Positions 8,121 through 19,099 of a stretch of 64,000 nucleotides of DNA are shown piece by piece. Where the stretch lies: positions 6,297,001 to 6,361,000 of the forward strand of contig NZ_CP015136.1 of NCBI RefSeq assembly GCF_001618865.1, read 5' to 3'. The position numbers and the translations under genes were made by a program. The DNA comes from Luteitalea pratensis. Lineage in GTDB: Bacteria; Acidobacteriota; Vicinamibacteria; Vicinamibacterales; Vicinamibacteraceae. The notes beneath the pieces are model-generated. The model made no database searches. It worked only from the letters and a program-made list of their open reading frames with translations, and was not told the origin of the DNA. Position 1 is the first letter of the stretch; every line of letters starts with the position of its first letter.

Positions 8121-9419
8121 TCAGAGCGGGCGCAGCTCCAGTATGAACGTGGTCGGAAACGGCCCGACGCTCCGGAGCCTGCCGTCAAAGCCCTCGGCGC
8201 GTCGCAGGTGCGGCATCCGGAGCAATGCGGCGGCCATCTCGGTCACGAGCGCCACGGCCGTCTGCCGCCCGAGGCAGTGGTGCACGCCGGCGCCGAAGTG
8301 CAGGTAGTGCTCGTCCGGGCGATCGAGGCGGAAGGCCCTGGGACTGTCGACGGCGCTGGGGTCCATCATCGCCGTGCCCAGGCCGACGAAGACCGTGGTG
8401 TCGGCGGGGATGATCCTCGTCTTGCGCCTCCCCTCGCCAAGGGTGTGCGCGCGGACGCTGCGACGGATCACGACTGGAGTGGGCGTGTGGAAGCGCAGGG
8501 TCTCGAACACGAATGACTGGAGCCGCGCCATGTCGTGCTCACGGGCCGCGGCTGTCGTCGCCTCGAGCAACTCCGCATCGTCCAGCCAGCGGTCGATGAC
8601 GCGACACACGGCGGCGTTCACGTTGTCGATCACGCCGGCGACGCACCACAGCAGGTTGTCCCGAATCCACGTGTCGGCAGACTGGGCATCGCCTCCCTCC
8701 TGCCGTTCCAGCATGCGGCCCAGCACGTGATCGCATATGACACCGCCCGCGCGATCGGCGCGAGTGTCGGCGATGAGTTCGTCGAGGTAGGCGCGAAATT
8801 CCAGGCTGGCGCGCATCGCGCGGCGTGACAACAGCGGCACGCCGAGCAGGTTGACGAAAGCGTCGGTGAAGATGGCGCGGGCCCACCGCGCCAGCGACGC
8901 GGGATCCGGCCCGGGCACGCCGAAGTAATCGCCGATGACCAGCGACGGCACGAGGCGCCCGAAGCCGCCCACGAGATCGAGGCGCCCGCCGGCGGCCGCG
9001 GCCGTCAACGTCTCGGTGGCGTGGACGGCGGCGCGTTCTCGGACGCGACCCTCGTCCTCCCGACGGAACGCCGAACCGAGGCGTTCCAGCTGCCGGCGGT
9101 ACTCGGGCCCGTCGTCCATGCCGAGCAGGAACGAGGGACCGCGATTGATGCGCGTCATCGCCTCGCCGTACGGCGCAACGCTGAACACGTCGCTGCGGCT
9201 CAGGACCTCCAGCACATCGTCGTAGCTGGTGATGAACGCCAGCCCTGGAAGTGCGAACTCCGGATCGTGTGTCCGCAGATCCTCGAGGACGGCGTCGGCA
9301 CGCAACGTCAGCCATTCCCGAAGGACCGCGACTCCCGACTCCGCGGGGGTGCCGGAGTTGCGACTTGCCCGGTACTCGTCGAGGAAGGTGACGGCGCCTG
9401 TCATGGGACCCGACACCAT
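8121..9419 (-). CDS. Cytochrome P450
   Basis: A 432-residue soluble bacterial P450. The haem-ligand loop HFGAGVHHCLGR gives Cys382, the K-helix motif ETLR lies at residues 306-309, and FRLDRPDEHYLHFG is the usual run-in. The I-helix reads AGVIDNVN (261-268) where most P450s have AGxET or AGxDT, so the acid-alcohol pair used to deliver protons to bound oxygen is missing or replaced by Asp-Asn. That may mean altered chemistry or peroxide use. It is the first gene of a pair with the ankyrin protein and is divergent from the amidohydrolase. No ferredoxin or reductase gene is nearby. The ATG at 9404 is an alternative start. Substrate unknown. Confidence 0.88.
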   Translation of the reverse strand: MVSGPMTGAVTFLDEYRASRNSGTPAESGVAVLREWLTLRADAVLEDLRTHDPEFALPGLAFITSYDDVLEVLSRSDVFSVAPYGEAMTRINRGPSFLLGMDDGPEYRRQLERLGSAFRREDEGRVRERAAVHATETLTAAAAGGRLDLVGGFGRLVPSLVIGDYFGVPGPDPASLARWARAIFTDAFVNLLGVPLLSRRAMRASLEFRAYLDELIADTRADRAGGVICDHVLGRMLERQEGGDAQSADTWIRDNLLWCVAGVIDNVNAAVCRVIDRWLDDAELLEATTAAAREHDMARLQSFVFETLRFHTPTPVVIRRSVRAHTLGEGRRKTRIIPADTTVFVGLGTAMMDPSAVDSPRAFRLDRPDEHYLHFGAGVHHCLGRQTAVALVTEMAAALLRMPHLRRAEGFDGRLRSVGPFPTTFILELRPL

Positions 9420-9542
9420 GAACGACGATGGGCGGTCGAGCGGACAACGGGTGCTGGCCCTCCCCCGGCCGGGATGTCACCTGTGAGATGCTCTGCGGAC
9501 GCGACGCGACAACTCGCCATCGCGTGCGGAGGAGATGGAGCG

Positions 9543-10484
9543 ATGGACCGACGTGCGTTCCTCGGCAGCCTCGTGGCTCCCGCCCTGATGCCCGCCCTTG
9601 CCCGCCAGAGTCCGGCCCCAGCGAACGAGTGGGGCACGGCCGTCTTCGACCTCCATTTTCATTTGCGCCCGCAGCCGGCGAGCGTGCTGGCCCACCTGGA
9701 CGGTGCGGGCATCACCGGCGCCAACCTGCTCACTCGCGGCGACGCCCGCGAGCGAGTCGAAGCGCTGCAGGCGACGGCGCCTGGCCGCTTCACGTGGTTC
9801 GCCAGCGACGACATCTCGGACCCGGCCGCGCAACAGCGACTCACCATGGCCGTGAAAGCGGGGGCCCGCGGCTTCGGCGAGCTGAAGTTCCATGTGACCG
9901 CCGACGGCCCGGAGTTGCAGCGCATGTACGCGCTCGCAGGCGAACTGGGCGTGCCGATCCTCGTGCACTTCCAGGAAGTGGATCATTTCCCCGGCGAGGG
10001 CACCTGGGCCACCGGATACGCGCGCACGTTCGACAAGGTGCTGGCGGCGCATCCGAAGACGACCTTCATCGGTCACGCCGACGCGTTCTGGGCCAACATC
10101 AGCGCCGACTACCGCGACCAGGCGGCCTATCCGACCGGCCCGATCGTCCCTGGCGGGGTCACCGACCGATGGCTGGCTGACCACCCCAACCTGTTTGCCG
10201 ACATATCAGCCAACTCCGGCAACAATGCGCTCTCGCGTGACCCGGCCTTCACTGCGGCGTTCCTCGAACGCCACCAGGACAAGCTGATGTTCGGCAGTGA
10301 CTGCGGCTGCAGTGACGGACACGGCGGTGGCGTCAGCCAGAACAACAATCCCGCCGCAACGCGCATGGCTGGAAAATGCGTGGCGAGGGAGACGCTCGGC
10401 CTGCTCAAACGGACGACGACGCCAGCGATCTTCAGCAAGATCACCTGGGGCAACGTCCATGCATTGCTGAAGGTGCCCGCCTGA
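9543..10484 (+). CDS. Amidohydrolase-family TIM-barrel hydrolase, exported (Tat-like signal)
   Basis: A 313-residue protein starting MDRRAFLGSLVAPALMPALA, a twin-arginine-type signal. The mature part has FDLHFHLRP (HxH metal motif), FGELKFHV (a metal-bridging Lys or nearby residue), LVHFQEVDHF, FIGHADAFW and FGSDCGCSDGHGGG. This is the amidohydrolase-2 (PF04909-like) pattern of metal-dependent hydrolases and decarboxylases. I chose the ATG at 9543 for its strong ribosome site AGGAGATGGAGCG, although the frame is open far upstream. It is divergent from the P450. The Cys-rich GSDCGCSDGHGGG loop is a distinctive feature of this subgroup. Substrate is unknown. Confidence 0.8.
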   Translation: MDRRAFLGSLVAPALMPALARQSPAPANEWGTAVFDLHFHLRPQPASVLAHLDGAGITGANLLTRGDARERVEALQATAPGRFTWFASDDISDPAAQQRLTMAVKAGARGFGELKFHVTADGPELQRMYALAGELGVPILVHFQEVDHFPGEGTWATGYARTFDKVLAAHPKTTFIGHADAFWANISADYRDQAAYPTGPIVPGGVTDRWLADHPNLFADISANSGNNALSRDPAFTAAFLERHQDKLMFGSDCGCSDGHGGGVSQNNNPAATRMAGKCVARETLGLLKRTTTPAIFSKITWGNVHALLKVPA

Positions 10485-10745
10485 ACCCAGCGTACGGGTG
10501 TAGCGCCTCGCCCCAGCCGGGCGCCACGCAGACTGACGACCGCGGTCGAGCTCGTACCTGATAGGCCCTGTCCGGCATGTTGACGGCATGTGAACAAAGT
10601 GTGAAAACGGACCCGCCGGCACTCGTTAACAGGAATTTCATCGTCACAAGAGGACGATTCCTGCCGCCGGCAGGACATGCCAGCCCCCCGGCAGGCGTAC
10701 TCCAAGTCATCCGGCAGCGATCGAGCAGCCGGCACGGACCCATTC

Positions 10746-12110
10746 ATGACCACTACGAGCGACGCGCAACCTGACCTCACGCATCCCGAGCCGACCCCGC
10801 GTCGGCGTTTCCGCCCATGGCAATGGCTCATCGGCCTCTTGCTGGTCGCCGGCGGTGCGGGCCTGGTCTGGTACTACGACTTCGGCACGCCGGCGGCGCG
10901 GCCCGGCCAGTTCGGCGGCGGTGGGGGCGGCGGTCGAGGCCCCGGTGGGCCAGGAGGAGGAGGCCCGGGAGGGCGCCGGCCGGACGAGAAGCCACCGGTC
11001 CGGGTAGTCACGGCCGAGACGCGGAATATCGGCGTGGCGCTGAAGGCGCTCGGCACGGTGACGCCGATCAATACGGTCACGGTGCGCCCTCGCCTGGACG
11101 GCGAGCTCGTGAAAGCCCACTTCACCGAGGGACAGCGCGTGCGCGAAGGCCAGTTGCTGGCAGAGATCGACGCGCGACCGTACGAGGTCGCGCTGGCGCA
11201 GGCGCAGGGCAACAAGGCCGAGAACGACGCCCGGCTGAACAATGCCCGCGCTGACTTTGCCACCTACCAGTCGCTCTTCGAGCGTCAGCTGATTCCCAAG
11301 CAGCAGCTCACCGCGCAGGAGGCGCTGGTCAAGCAGGTGGAGGGCACCGTCCAGTCCAACGACGCCCAGGTGAACAACGCGAAGCTGCAGCTGTCCTACA
11401 CGAAGATCGTCGCCCCGATTTCGGGCCGGCTCGGGTTGCGGCAGGTGGACGTCGGCAACCTCGTACGCTCCGGCGACGCCAACGGCATCGTGGTGATCAC
11501 CCAGATGCAGCCGATCTCGGTGCTGTTCACCGTGCCCGAGACCGATCTGCCGGCGGTGCTCGACGCGATGGGCCGCGGTCAACGGCTGGCCGTGCAGGCC
11601 TGGGATCGCGCCGAGACGACCCAGCTCGCGACGGGCACGTTGCAGACGGTCGACAACCAGATCGACACGACGACCGGCACCATCCGCCTGCGTGCGGTCT
11701 TCGTCAACGCCGACGACAAGCTGTTCCCCAACCAGTTCGTCAACATCGTGCTCAGCCTGTCGACGCTGCGGGACGCGACCGTCGTGCCATCGGCGACAAT
11801 CCAGCGCGCCTCGTTCGGTACCTTCGTGTACGGGGTCAACGACGAGAACAAGGCCACGGTGCGTCGCGTGACGCTCGGCCCGGCCGAGGGTGAGCGCGTC
11901 GCCGTCACCGAAGGGCTCAAGCCGGGCGATCGCGTCGTGCTGGAGGGCGTCGACCAGCTGCGCGAAGGCGTCACCGTGGAAGTGGTTGCCGCGGCGACCG
12001 ACCGTGATGCGCCCGTGGCGCCGCGCCGTCCGCGCGGCCAGCGTGGCGCGCCGCCAGGACAGGCGACGACCGGCGCCAAGGCGGAGCCAAAGTCGGAGAC
12101 AAAGCGATGA
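10746..12110 (+). CDS. mdtA-like: RND efflux periplasmic adaptor subunit, MdtA-like
   Basis: A 454-residue membrane-fusion protein. One N-terminal membrane anchor ([20 protein letters not shown], about residues 26-45) is followed by an unusual Gly-rich linker of about 30 residues. Then come the barrel-sandwich/lipoyl domain ([33 protein letters not shown]), a coiled-coil hairpin, [25 protein letters not shown], and the beta-barrel and membrane-proximal domains. It links inner-membrane RND pumps to an outer-membrane channel. It overlaps the first permease by ATGA at 12107-12110. No outer-membrane factor gene is present, as in mdtABC operons that borrow TolC. The start at ATG 10746 precedes the membrane anchor. 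An earlier in-frame ATG at 10677 is less likely. Confidence 0.9.
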   Translation: MTTTSDAQPDLTHPEPTPRRRFRPWQWLIGLLLVAGGAGLVWYYDFGTPAARPGQFGGGGGGGRGPGGPGGGGPGGRRPDEKPPVRVVTAETRNIGVALKALGTVTPINTVTVRPRLDGELVKAHFTEGQRVREGQLLAEIDARPYEVALAQAQGNKAENDARLNNARADFATYQSLFERQLIPKQQLTAQEALVKQVEGTVQSNDAQVNNAKLQLSYTKIVAPISGRLGLRQVDVGNLVRSGDANGIVVITQMQPISVLFTVPETDLPAVLDAMGRGQRLAVQAWDRAETTQLATGTLQTVDNQIDTTTGTIRLRAVFVNADDKLFPNQFVNIVLSLSTLRDATVVPSATIQRASFGTFVYGVNDENKATVRRVTLGPAEGERVAVTEGLKPGDRVVLEGVDQLREGVTVEVVAAATDRDAPVAPRRPRGQRGAPPGQATTGAKAEPKSETKR

Positions 12111-15100
12111 ACATCTCGCGCCCATTCATCCAGCGACCGGTGGCAACCGCGCTCCTGATGGGGGCGTTGCTGCTGTCGGGCATGCTCGCGTACCGGCTCC
12201 TGCCGGTCTCGGCGTTGCCGCAGGTCGACTACCCGACCATCCGCGTGCTGACCTTCTACCCGGGCGCCAGCCCGGAGGTGATGACGAGCGCCGTGACGGC
12301 GCCGCTCGAGCGGCAGTTCGGACAAATCCCCGGGCTCGATCAGATGTCGTCGACCAGTTCGGGGGGCGCGTCAGTGCTGACGCTGCGCTTCTCGCTGGAC
12401 AAGAAAATCGAGGTGGCCGAACAAGAAGTGCAGGCGGCCATCAACGCCGCCGGCAACCTGCTGCCCAACGATCTGCCGCAGCCGCCGGTCTACAACAAGG
12501 TCAATCCGGCCGACACGCCGGTCCTCACCCTGTCTGTCACCTCGCCCACGATGCCGCTGCCCGCAGTCTACGACCTGGTGGACACGCGCATTGCGCAGAA
12601 GCTCTCGCAGTTGCCCGGTGTCGGGCTTGTGAGCATCGCCGGCGGCCAGCGGCCCGCCGTTCGCATCCAGGCCAACCCGCAGGCCCTGGCTGCCCACAAC
12701 CTGAACCTGCAGAGCTTGCGGGCCGTGATTGCCGCGGCCAACGTCAATCAGCCGAAGGGCAACTTCGACGGCCCCGAGCGCTCGTTCATGCTCGACGCCA
12801 ACGACCAGTTGCGGTCGGTGCAGGCGTACAAGGACCTGATCATCGCCTACCAGGACGGTGCGCCGCTGCGCTTGTCGGACGTGGCGCAAGTGGTCGACGG
12901 CGCCGAGAACACGCGCCTCTCGGCATGGGCCGACGATGCACCGGCCGTGCTGGTGAACATCCAGCGGCAGCCTGGCGCCAACGTCATCGACGTGGTGGAT
13001 CGGATCCGCGCCGTGCTGCCTCAACTCACCGCCAGCCTGCCCGAAACGGTGTCGGTTGCGGTGCTGAGCGACCGTACCGATACGATCCGCGCCTCGGTGC
13101 GCGACGTGCAGCACGAGTTGGTGTTCGCCGTGGCGCTCGTCGTGATGGTCACCTTCGTCTTCCTGCGCAACGTGCCCGCCACCATCATCCCCAGCGTCGT
13201 GGTGCCGCTGTCGCTGATCGGCACGTTCGGCGTCATGTACCTGGCCGGCTACTCCATCAACAACCTGACGCTGATGGCCCTGACCATCGCCACCGGCTTC
13301 GTCGTCGACGATGCCATCGTCATGGTGGAGAACATCGCCCGCTACCTCGAGGAAGGGGCTACGCCGATGCACGCCGCGCTCGAAGGGGCCCGGCAGATCG
13401 GCTTCACGCTGGTGTCGCTCACGGTGTCGCTGATCGCCGTGCTGATTCCGCTGCTGTTCATGGCCGACGTCGTCGGCCGCCTGTTCCGCGAGTTCGCGAT
13501 CACGCTGGCGGTCTCGATCCTCATCTCGCTGGTGGTCTCGCTGACGCTGACCCCGATGATGTGCGCGCGCCTGCTCAAGGCGGAACACGACGAGTCGCAC
13601 GGGCGGCTCTACCGCGCGACCGGATACATCCTCGACAAGACGATCGAGCTCTACGGAAGGGCGCTGAACGTCGCGCTGCGCTACGAAGCGGTGACGCTCC
13701 TCATCGCGCTGGCGACGATGGCGCTGACGGCCTGGCTCTACATCGTCATCCCGAAGGGCTTCTTTCCGGTGCAGGACACCGGGGCCATCCAGGTGATCAC
13801 CGAGGCGCCGCAGACCGTGTCGTTCTCGGCGATGGCCGACCTGCAGCGAGACGCGGCGCGCGCCATCCTGAAGGAGCCTGACATCCACGGCCTGTCGTCG
13901 TTCATCGGCGTCGATGGCTCCAACGCGACGCTGAACAGCGGCCGCATGCTGATCACGCTGACGTCGCACGAGATGCGTCACCGCAGCGCCACCGAGATCA
14001 TCGCGTCGCTGCGCGACCGCGTGGCCAAGGTGCCGGGCATCATCCTGTACTTCCAGCCCGTGCAGGACCTGACCATCGAGGACCGGGTCAGCCGCACGCA
14101 GTTCCAGTTCACGCTCGAGGACCCGGACGCGAACCGTCTCGCCGAATGGGTGCCGAAGCTGCTGGCGCGGCTGCAGAAGTCGCCCTTTCTCGCGGACGTG
14201 GCCAGCGACCTGCAGGACCGCGGCCTGCAAGCCTTCGTGGACATCGACCGCGATGCCGCCAGCCGCCTCGGCATCCGCGTCGCCGCCATCGACGATGCGC
14301 TCTACGACGCGTTCGGCCAGCGGCTGATTTCGACGATCTACACGCAGGCCAACCAGTATCGCGTCGTGCTCGAGATCGATCCGCGCTTCCAGGTCGGCCC
14401 CGAAGCGCTCGGGCAGGTGTTCGTCATGACGGGCGACAGCCGCCAGGTGCCGCTGTCCAGCCTGGCGACCATCAAGGAGCGCAATACCCAGTTGGTCATC
14501 AGCCATGCTGGCCAGTTCCCTGCCGTGACGATGTCGTTCAACCTGGCGCCCGGAGCGTCACTGGGCAGTGCCGTGGCGGCAATCGAGGAGGCGCAGGCCG
14601 AGATCCGCATGCCGGCCAGCGTCCAGACGACGTTCCAGGGAGCCGCGGCGGCGTTTCGCGCGTCGCTCGACAGCACACTGCTGCTGGTGCTCGCGGCCAT
14701 CGTGACGATGTACGTCGTGCTCGGCGTGCTCTACGAGAGCTACATCCACCCGATCACCATCCTCTCGACGTTGCCGTCGGCCGGCGTGGGCGCGCTGCTC
14801 GCACTGCTGATGACCGACCGTGACCTCAGCTTGATCGCCATCATCGGCATCATCCTGCTGATCGGCATCGTCAAGAAGAACGCGATCATGATGATCGACT
14901 TCGCGCTCGATGCCGAACGCAACGACGGGCTCAGCCCGCGCGACGCGATCTACCAGGCGGCGCTCCTGCGCTTCCGGCCGATCCTGATGACAACGCTGGC
15001 GGCGCTGTTCGGCGCGCTGCCGCTGATGCTTTCGACGGGTTCCGGCGCCGAGATGCGTCAACCGCTCGGTGTGGTCATGGTGGGTGGCCTGCTCGTCAGC

Positions 15101-15208
15101 CAGGTACTCACGCTCTTCACGACGCCGGCGATCTACCTCTTCTTCGACCGGATCGCGCGTGCCTGGCGGACGTCCCGCCAGTCCGTGGCCGTGGAGGAGC
15201 CGGCATGA
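12107..15208 (+). CDS. mdtB-like: RND multidrug efflux permease, MdtB-like
   Basis: A 1033-residue inner-membrane transporter of full RND length with 12 predicted membrane helices and two large periplasmic loops. It opens [19 protein letters not shown], typical of HAE1 permeases. The proton-relay pair is intact in [16 protein letters not shown], and the helix-4/helix-10 and C-terminal motifs ([16 protein letters not shown]) are present. It is coupled by ATGA overlaps to both neighbours. Two different consecutive permeases with one adaptor match the MdtB/MdtC arrangement, in which both subunits form a mixed trimer. Substrates such as bile salts or novobiocin are known for E. coli MdtBC but cannot be read from this sequence. 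Confidence 0.92.
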   Translation: MNISRPFIQRPVATALLMGALLLSGMLAYRLLPVSALPQVDYPTIRVLTFYPGASPEVMTSAVTAPLERQFGQIPGLDQMSSTSSGGASVLTLRFSLDKKIEVAEQEVQAAINAAGNLLPNDLPQPPVYNKVNPADTPVLTLSVTSPTMPLPAVYDLVDTRIAQKLSQLPGVGLVSIAGGQRPAVRIQANPQALAAHNLNLQSLRAVIAAANVNQPKGNFDGPERSFMLDANDQLRSVQAYKDLIIAYQDGAPLRLSDVAQVVDGAENTRLSAWADDAPAVLVNIQRQPGANVIDVVDRIRAVLPQLTASLPETVSVAVLSDRTDTIRASVRDVQHELVFAVALVVMVTFVFLRNVPATIIPSVVVPLSLIGTFGVMYLAGYSINNLTLMALTIATGFVVDDAIVMVENIARYLEEGATPMHAALEGARQIGFTLVSLTVSLIAVLIPLLFMADVVGRLFREFAITLAVSILISLVVSLTLTPMMCARLLKAEHDESHGRLYRATGYILDKTIELYGRALNVALRYEAVTLLIALATMALTAWLYIVIPKGFFPVQDTGAIQVITEAPQTVSFSAMADLQRDAARAILKEPDIHGLSSFIGVDGSNATLNSGRMLITLTSHEMRHRSATEIIASLRDRVAKVPGIILYFQPVQDLTIEDRVSRTQFQFTLEDPDANRLAEWVPKLLARLQKSPFLADVASDLQDRGLQAFVDIDRDAASRLGIRVAAIDDALYDAFGQRLISTIYTQANQYRVVLEIDPRFQVGPEALGQVFVMTGDSRQVPLSSLATIKERNTQLVISHAGQFPAVTMSFNLAPGASLGSAVAAIEEAQAEIRMPASVQTTFQGAAAAFRASLDSTLLLVLAAIVTMYVVLGVLYESYIHPITILSTLPSAGVGALLALLMTDRDLSLIAIIGIILLIGIVKKNAIMMIDFALDAERNDGLSPRDAIYQAALLRFRPILMTTLAALFGALPLMLSTGSGAEMRQPLGVVMVGGLLVSQVLTLFTTPAIYLFFDRIARAWRTSRQSVAVEEPA

Positions 15209-18200
15209 GCCTGTCCTCGCCATTCATCGAGCGTCCGGTCGCTACGACGCTGCTCAGCCTGTCGGTGGTGATGGTCGGCGTGCTTGGCTACATGCTGCTG
15301 CCCGTGTCGCCGCTGCCGCAGGTGGACTTCCCCGCGATCTCGGTGTCGGCGTCGCTGCCCGGCGCCAGTCCCGAGACGATGGCCTCGAGCATTGCAACTC
15401 CGCTCGAGCGGGCACTCGGCACGATCGCCGGCGTCAACCAGATCGATTCGCAGAGCTCGCAGGGCTCGACGCGGATCTTCATCCAGTTCGATCTGGGCAA
15501 GAACATCGACACCGCCGCCCGCGAGGTGCAGGCGGCGATCAATGCGTCGCGCTCACTTTTGCCGAGCTCGCTGCCAGGGATGCCGCAGTACCGCAAGATC
15601 AACCCCTCGCAGGCGCCGATCATGCTGCTGGCACTGACCTCGAAGACCGCGACCTCAAGCGAACTGTACGACCTCGCGTCGACGGTGCTCGCGCAGAAGG
15701 TCGCGCAGGTGATTGGGGTCGGCGACGTCACGGTGGGCGGTGGCTCGCTGCCTGCCGTTCGCGTCGAGTTGCAGCCGCAGGCGCTCACCCAGTACGGCAT
15801 CTCGCTCGACCAGGTGCGCCAGTCGATCAGCGGTGCGAATCTCCTGCGGCCGAAGGGGATCATCGAGGACGGCGAGCGGCACTGGCAGATCCAGGCCAGC
15901 GACCAGCTGACGAAAGCCGCCGACTACCGACCGCTCGTGATTGCCTATCGCGGCGACGCGCCGGTGCGACTGCAGGACGTCGCCAACGTCTACGACGGCA
16001 TCGAGGACCGCTACAACGCCGGCTACTTCAATAACGAGAATGCCGTGCTGCTCGTGGTCAGCCGGCAGCCCCAGGCCAACATCATCGCCACCGTCGACGG
16101 CGTGATGGAGCAGCTGCCCGCCCTGCGCGCGTTCCTGCCGGCCGGCGTGTCGCTCGACGTCGCCAGCGACCGATCGCCCACCATCCGCGCCACGCTGCAG
16201 GAGGCACAGCGGACCCTGCTCATCGCCGTGGCCCTCGTCGTCTTCGTCGTGCTGCTGTTCCTGGCGAATTTCCGCGCCGCGATGATCCCGGTCACCGCCG
16301 TGCCGGTGGCGCTGGTCGGCAGCTGCGCCGTGATGTACCTGTGGGGCTTCTCGCTCAACAACCTGTCGCTGATGGCGCTGATCGTGGCCACAGGCCTGGT
16401 CGTCGACGACGCCATCGTGGTGCTCGAGAACATCTCGCGGCATGTCGAGGAAGGCATGGCGCCGATGGCCGCGGCGCTGCAGGGCGCCAGGGAAGTGGGG
16501 TTCACCCTCCTCTCGATGAACCTGTCGCTGGTGGCGGTGTTCGTGTCGATCCTCTTCATGGGCGGTATCGTCGAGCGGCTGTTCCGCGAGTTCTCGATCA
16601 CGCTGGTGGCGGCGATCCTGATCTCGCTGGTCGTGTCGCTGACGCTCACGCCGATGCTGTGCGCGCGCTGGCTGTCTGCACGCCGGCTGCGCCCGGGGCG
16701 CCTGCAGCGGATCAGCGATGCCGTGTTCGGCCGCCTGCGGCGCGGCTATGGCCGTTCGCTCGACTGGGCGTTACACCACGCGCCGATCATCCTGATGCTG
16801 TTCATCGGCGTGGCCGCGCTCAACGTCCACCTGTACATGAAGGCGCCCAAGAGCTTCCTGCCGGACCAGGACACAGGTCAGCTGGGCGGCTTCATCCGTG
16901 GCGACGACGGCATGTCGTTCCAGATCATGCAGCCGAAGATCGATGCGTTCCGCAAGGCGGTGCTGAAGGATCCGGCGGTCGAAAGCGTGGCCGGGTTCAT
17001 CGGTGGCGGGCGCGGCATCAACAACGCCCAGATCTTCGTGCGCCTCAAGCCGCTGAAGGAGCGCATGGTCTCGGCGCAGGTGGTGGCCGACCGCATTCGC
17101 CGCAATCTTCCGCCGGTTGCCGGCGCGCGGATGTTCCTGAACGTGGACCAGGACATCCGCTTCGGCGGCGGCTTCGGTCGTGGTACCTACTCGTACACGC
17201 TGCGCGCCGACGACCTCGGCCTCTTGCGCGTCTGGGGCCAGCGGATCCGCTCGGCATTGTCCCAGTTGCCGGAGGTCACCGGCATCGAGGACGAACTGAT
17301 CTCCAGCCAGCAGATCACCCTGGACGTGGATCGCGAGGCAGCCCGTCAGCTCGGCATCGAGATGAACACGGTGACCCAGGCGCTCAACAACGCGTTCGGC
17401 CAGCGGCAGGTGTCGACGATCTACAACGCGATGAACCAGTACCGCGTCGTGATGGAGGTCGCACCGCGTTTCGCCCAGGGACCCGAAGCCCTCGACGAGG
17501 TCTATGTGGTGACCGCGGCCGGCCGCGTCCCCTTGTCGTCGTTCAGCCACTACACACGCAGCACGGCCAACGATCGTGTCAGCCGCAACGATCAGTTCGC
17601 GTCGACGAGCATCGGCTTCGAGCTGGCGCCCAACGTCAGCCTGAGCCAGGCCGAGACGGCCATCAACCGCGCCGTCTCGCTGCTTACCATGCCCTCGTCG
17701 GTGCAGGGCCGGCTGCAGGGCAACGCCAGCCTGTTCCAGCGCATGCAGGGTAACCAGCCGGTCGCCATCCTCGGCACGCTGCTGGTCGTCTACATCGTGC
17801 TCGGCGTGCTCTACGAGAGCTACGTCCACCCGCTCACCATTCTGTCGACGCTGCCGTCGGCGGGTGTGGGCGCGCTGATCGCGCTCCTGCTGCTCAAGAC
17901 CGACTTCAGCCTCGTCGCGCTGCTGGGGGTGTTCCTGCTGATTGGCGTCGTGATGAAAAACGCGATCCTGATGATCGACGTCGCGCTGCAGATCGAGCGG
18001 GAACGAAACGCCACGCCAATCGCGGCGATCCGGGAAGCGTGCCTGCTGCGGCTGCGGCCGATCCTCATGACGACCATGGCGGCGCTGCTCGGGGCCCTGC
18101 CGCTGATGCTGGGCGAGGGCGAAGGCGCGGAACTGCGGCGTCCGCTCGGCATCGCGATCGTCGGGGGCCTGGCCATGAGCCAGATACTGACGCTGTACAC

Positions 18201-18336
18201 GACGCCGGTCGTCTACTTGTATCTCGAGGAGATCCGCACCAAGTTCTCACGGCGGCGGGCCGCGAGGCGTCATGCCCCGCCGCGCCCGTCGGAGGACACG
18301 GCGCAGGTGACGTCGATGCCTGCGCACGGCCAGTAA
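15205..18336 (+). CDS. mdtC-like: RND multidrug efflux permease, MdtC-like
   Basis: A 1043-residue RND permease beginning [20 protein letters not shown]. It has the same architecture as the preceding gene but a clearly different sequence, so it is an old paralogue and not a recent duplicate. The proton-relay Asp pair is in [16 protein letters not shown], and [17 protein letters not shown] marks the end of the last helices. The ATG overlaps the previous stop (ATGA at 15205-15208). In MdtBC the C subunit is thought to bind drug while B drives protons. Which of the two does which here cannot be told. The C-terminal tail is basic and proline-rich. No outer-membrane channel gene follows. Confidence 0.92.
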   Translation: MSLSSPFIERPVATTLLSLSVVMVGVLGYMLLPVSPLPQVDFPAISVSASLPGASPETMASSIATPLERALGTIAGVNQIDSQSSQGSTRIFIQFDLGKNIDTAAREVQAAINASRSLLPSSLPGMPQYRKINPSQAPIMLLALTSKTATSSELYDLASTVLAQKVAQVIGVGDVTVGGGSLPAVRVELQPQALTQYGISLDQVRQSISGANLLRPKGIIEDGERHWQIQASDQLTKAADYRPLVIAYRGDAPVRLQDVANVYDGIEDRYNAGYFNNENAVLLVVSRQPQANIIATVDGVMEQLPALRAFLPAGVSLDVASDRSPTIRATLQEAQRTLLIAVALVVFVVLLFLANFRAAMIPVTAVPVALVGSCAVMYLWGFSLNNLSLMALIVATGLVVDDAIVVLENISRHVEEGMAPMAAALQGAREVGFTLLSMNLSLVAVFVSILFMGGIVERLFREFSITLVAAILISLVVSLTLTPMLCARWLSARRLRPGRLQRISDAVFGRLRRGYGRSLDWALHHAPIILMLFIGVAALNVHLYMKAPKSFLPDQDTGQLGGFIRGDDGMSFQIMQPKIDAFRKAVLKDPAVESVAGFIGGGRGINNAQIFVRLKPLKERMVSAQVVADRIRRNLPPVAGARMFLNVDQDIRFGGGFGRGTYSYTLRADDLGLLRVWGQRIRSALSQLPEVTGIEDELISSQQITLDVDREAARQLGIEMNTVTQALNNAFGQRQVSTIYNAMNQYRVVMEVAPRFAQGPEALDEVYVVTAAGRVPLSSFSHYTRSTANDRVSRNDQFASTSIGFELAPNVSLSQAETAINRAVSLLTMPSSVQGRLQGNASLFQRMQGNQPVAILGTLLVVYIVLGVLYESYVHPLTILSTLPSAGVGALIALLLLKTDFSLVALLGVFLLIGVVMKNAILMIDVALQIERERNATPIAAIREACLLRLRPILMTTMAALLGALPLMLGEGEGAELRRPLGIAIVGGLAMSQILTLYTTPVVYLYLEEIRTKFSRRRAARRHAPPRPSEDTAQVTSMPAHGQ

Positions 18337-18432
18337 GGCTCAGCCATCACGAGCGCAGGACCCCAGGATCTCTGGATCCAAGGACATCAGGACCTCAGGA
18401 GCTCAGGGCTGAGGGCTCAGGCAGTACCTGCT

Positions 18433-18467
18433 TGAGACCTGAGACGTGAGACCTGAGACTTGAGACG
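18433..18467. repeat. Heptamer tandem repeat (TGAGACN) x5
   Basis: Five consecutive heptamers TGAGACC, TGAGACG, TGAGACC, TGAGACT and TGAGACG end directly against the TCA that is the stop codon of the minus-strand FMN reductase gene. The 70 bp before them contain looser CTCAGG/CTGAGG variants. The same heptamer array occurs at 28463-28511, again at the 3' end of a minus-strand gene. Confidence 0.85.
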
Positions 18468-19058
18468 TCATGCGTTGTCGGGCAGCGCGATCTTCACGCG
18501 GATGATGAACTGATGGAACTCGTGCATGAAGTTGCGGAGGAAGTCGGCCGTCTCCTTCACCGTGACCGTGCCGGTGTCGTCGATCAGGTCGGGCGTGAAC
18601 TGGATGTAGGCTTCGACCGCGTTCATCTGCGGTGAGTTGCAGAACGCGAGGATGCTGCGCAGGTGCTGCTGCGCCACGGCCGTCCCGATCTTGCCGGGTG
18701 AGGTCCCGATGATCGCCGATGCCTTCCGAGTGAAGGCATTGGAGCCATAGGGACGGCTGGCCCAGTCGATCGCGTTCTTGAGCGCGCCAGGGATCGAGCG
18801 GTTGTACTCCGGCGTGACGAACAGGACGGCGTCCGATTCGTTGATCGCCTGCTTGAATGCGCGTGCCACCGCCGGGAAGTCCGCGTCGAGGTCGTAGCTG
18901 TAGAACGGCAGGTCGCTGAACGGGATCTCCGTCATCGCGAGTTCGGGTGGCGCGAGCTTGACGAGCGCCCCGGCGAGGCGACGATTCAACGAGGCTTTCG
19001 CGAGACTCCCGACGAGGTAGCCGACCTTGTACGTCCTGCCCTGTGGTGTCGATGCCAT
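18468..19058 (-). CDS. NAD(P)H-dependent FMN reductase family protein
   Basis: A 196-residue flavodoxin-fold protein. GSLAKASLNRRLA near the N-terminus is the FMN-phosphate-binding loop. TPEYNRSIPGALKNAIDWASRP at about residues 82-103 is the hallmark of the NADPH-dependent FMN reductase/chromate reductase family. No signal peptide, so cytosolic. Such enzymes reduce FMN, quinones or adventitious acceptors such as azo dyes and chromate. The C-terminal part (FMHEFHQFIIRVKIALP) is somewhat longer than minimal family members. It lies 3' to 3' against the RND operon. The physiological acceptor cannot be inferred. Confidence 0.85.
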   Translation of the reverse strand: MASTPQGRTYKVGYLVGSLAKASLNRRLAGALVKLAPPELAMTEIPFSDLPFYSYDLDADFPAVARAFKQAINESDAVLFVTPEYNRSIPGALKNAIDWASRPYGSNAFTRKASAIIGTSPGKIGTAVAQQHLRSILAFCNSPQMNAVEAYIQFTPDLIDDTGTVTVKETADFLRNFMHEFHQFIIRVKIALPDNA

Positions 19059-19099
19059 GGGTCAGTGTGCTCGCCCGGCAACGTGATGTCCACGTCAGC

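Noticed and set aside
10580-10608. Sigma-70 promoter upstream of the RND operon (TTGACG...)
   Set aside because: A TTGACG box is present at 10580, but no convincing -10 box lies at the proper distance.
12371-14506. 711-codon minus-strand frame opposite the first RND permease
   Set aside because: Composition is dominated by Arg/His/Gln/Asp with no domain. The plus strand carries a complete RND permease.
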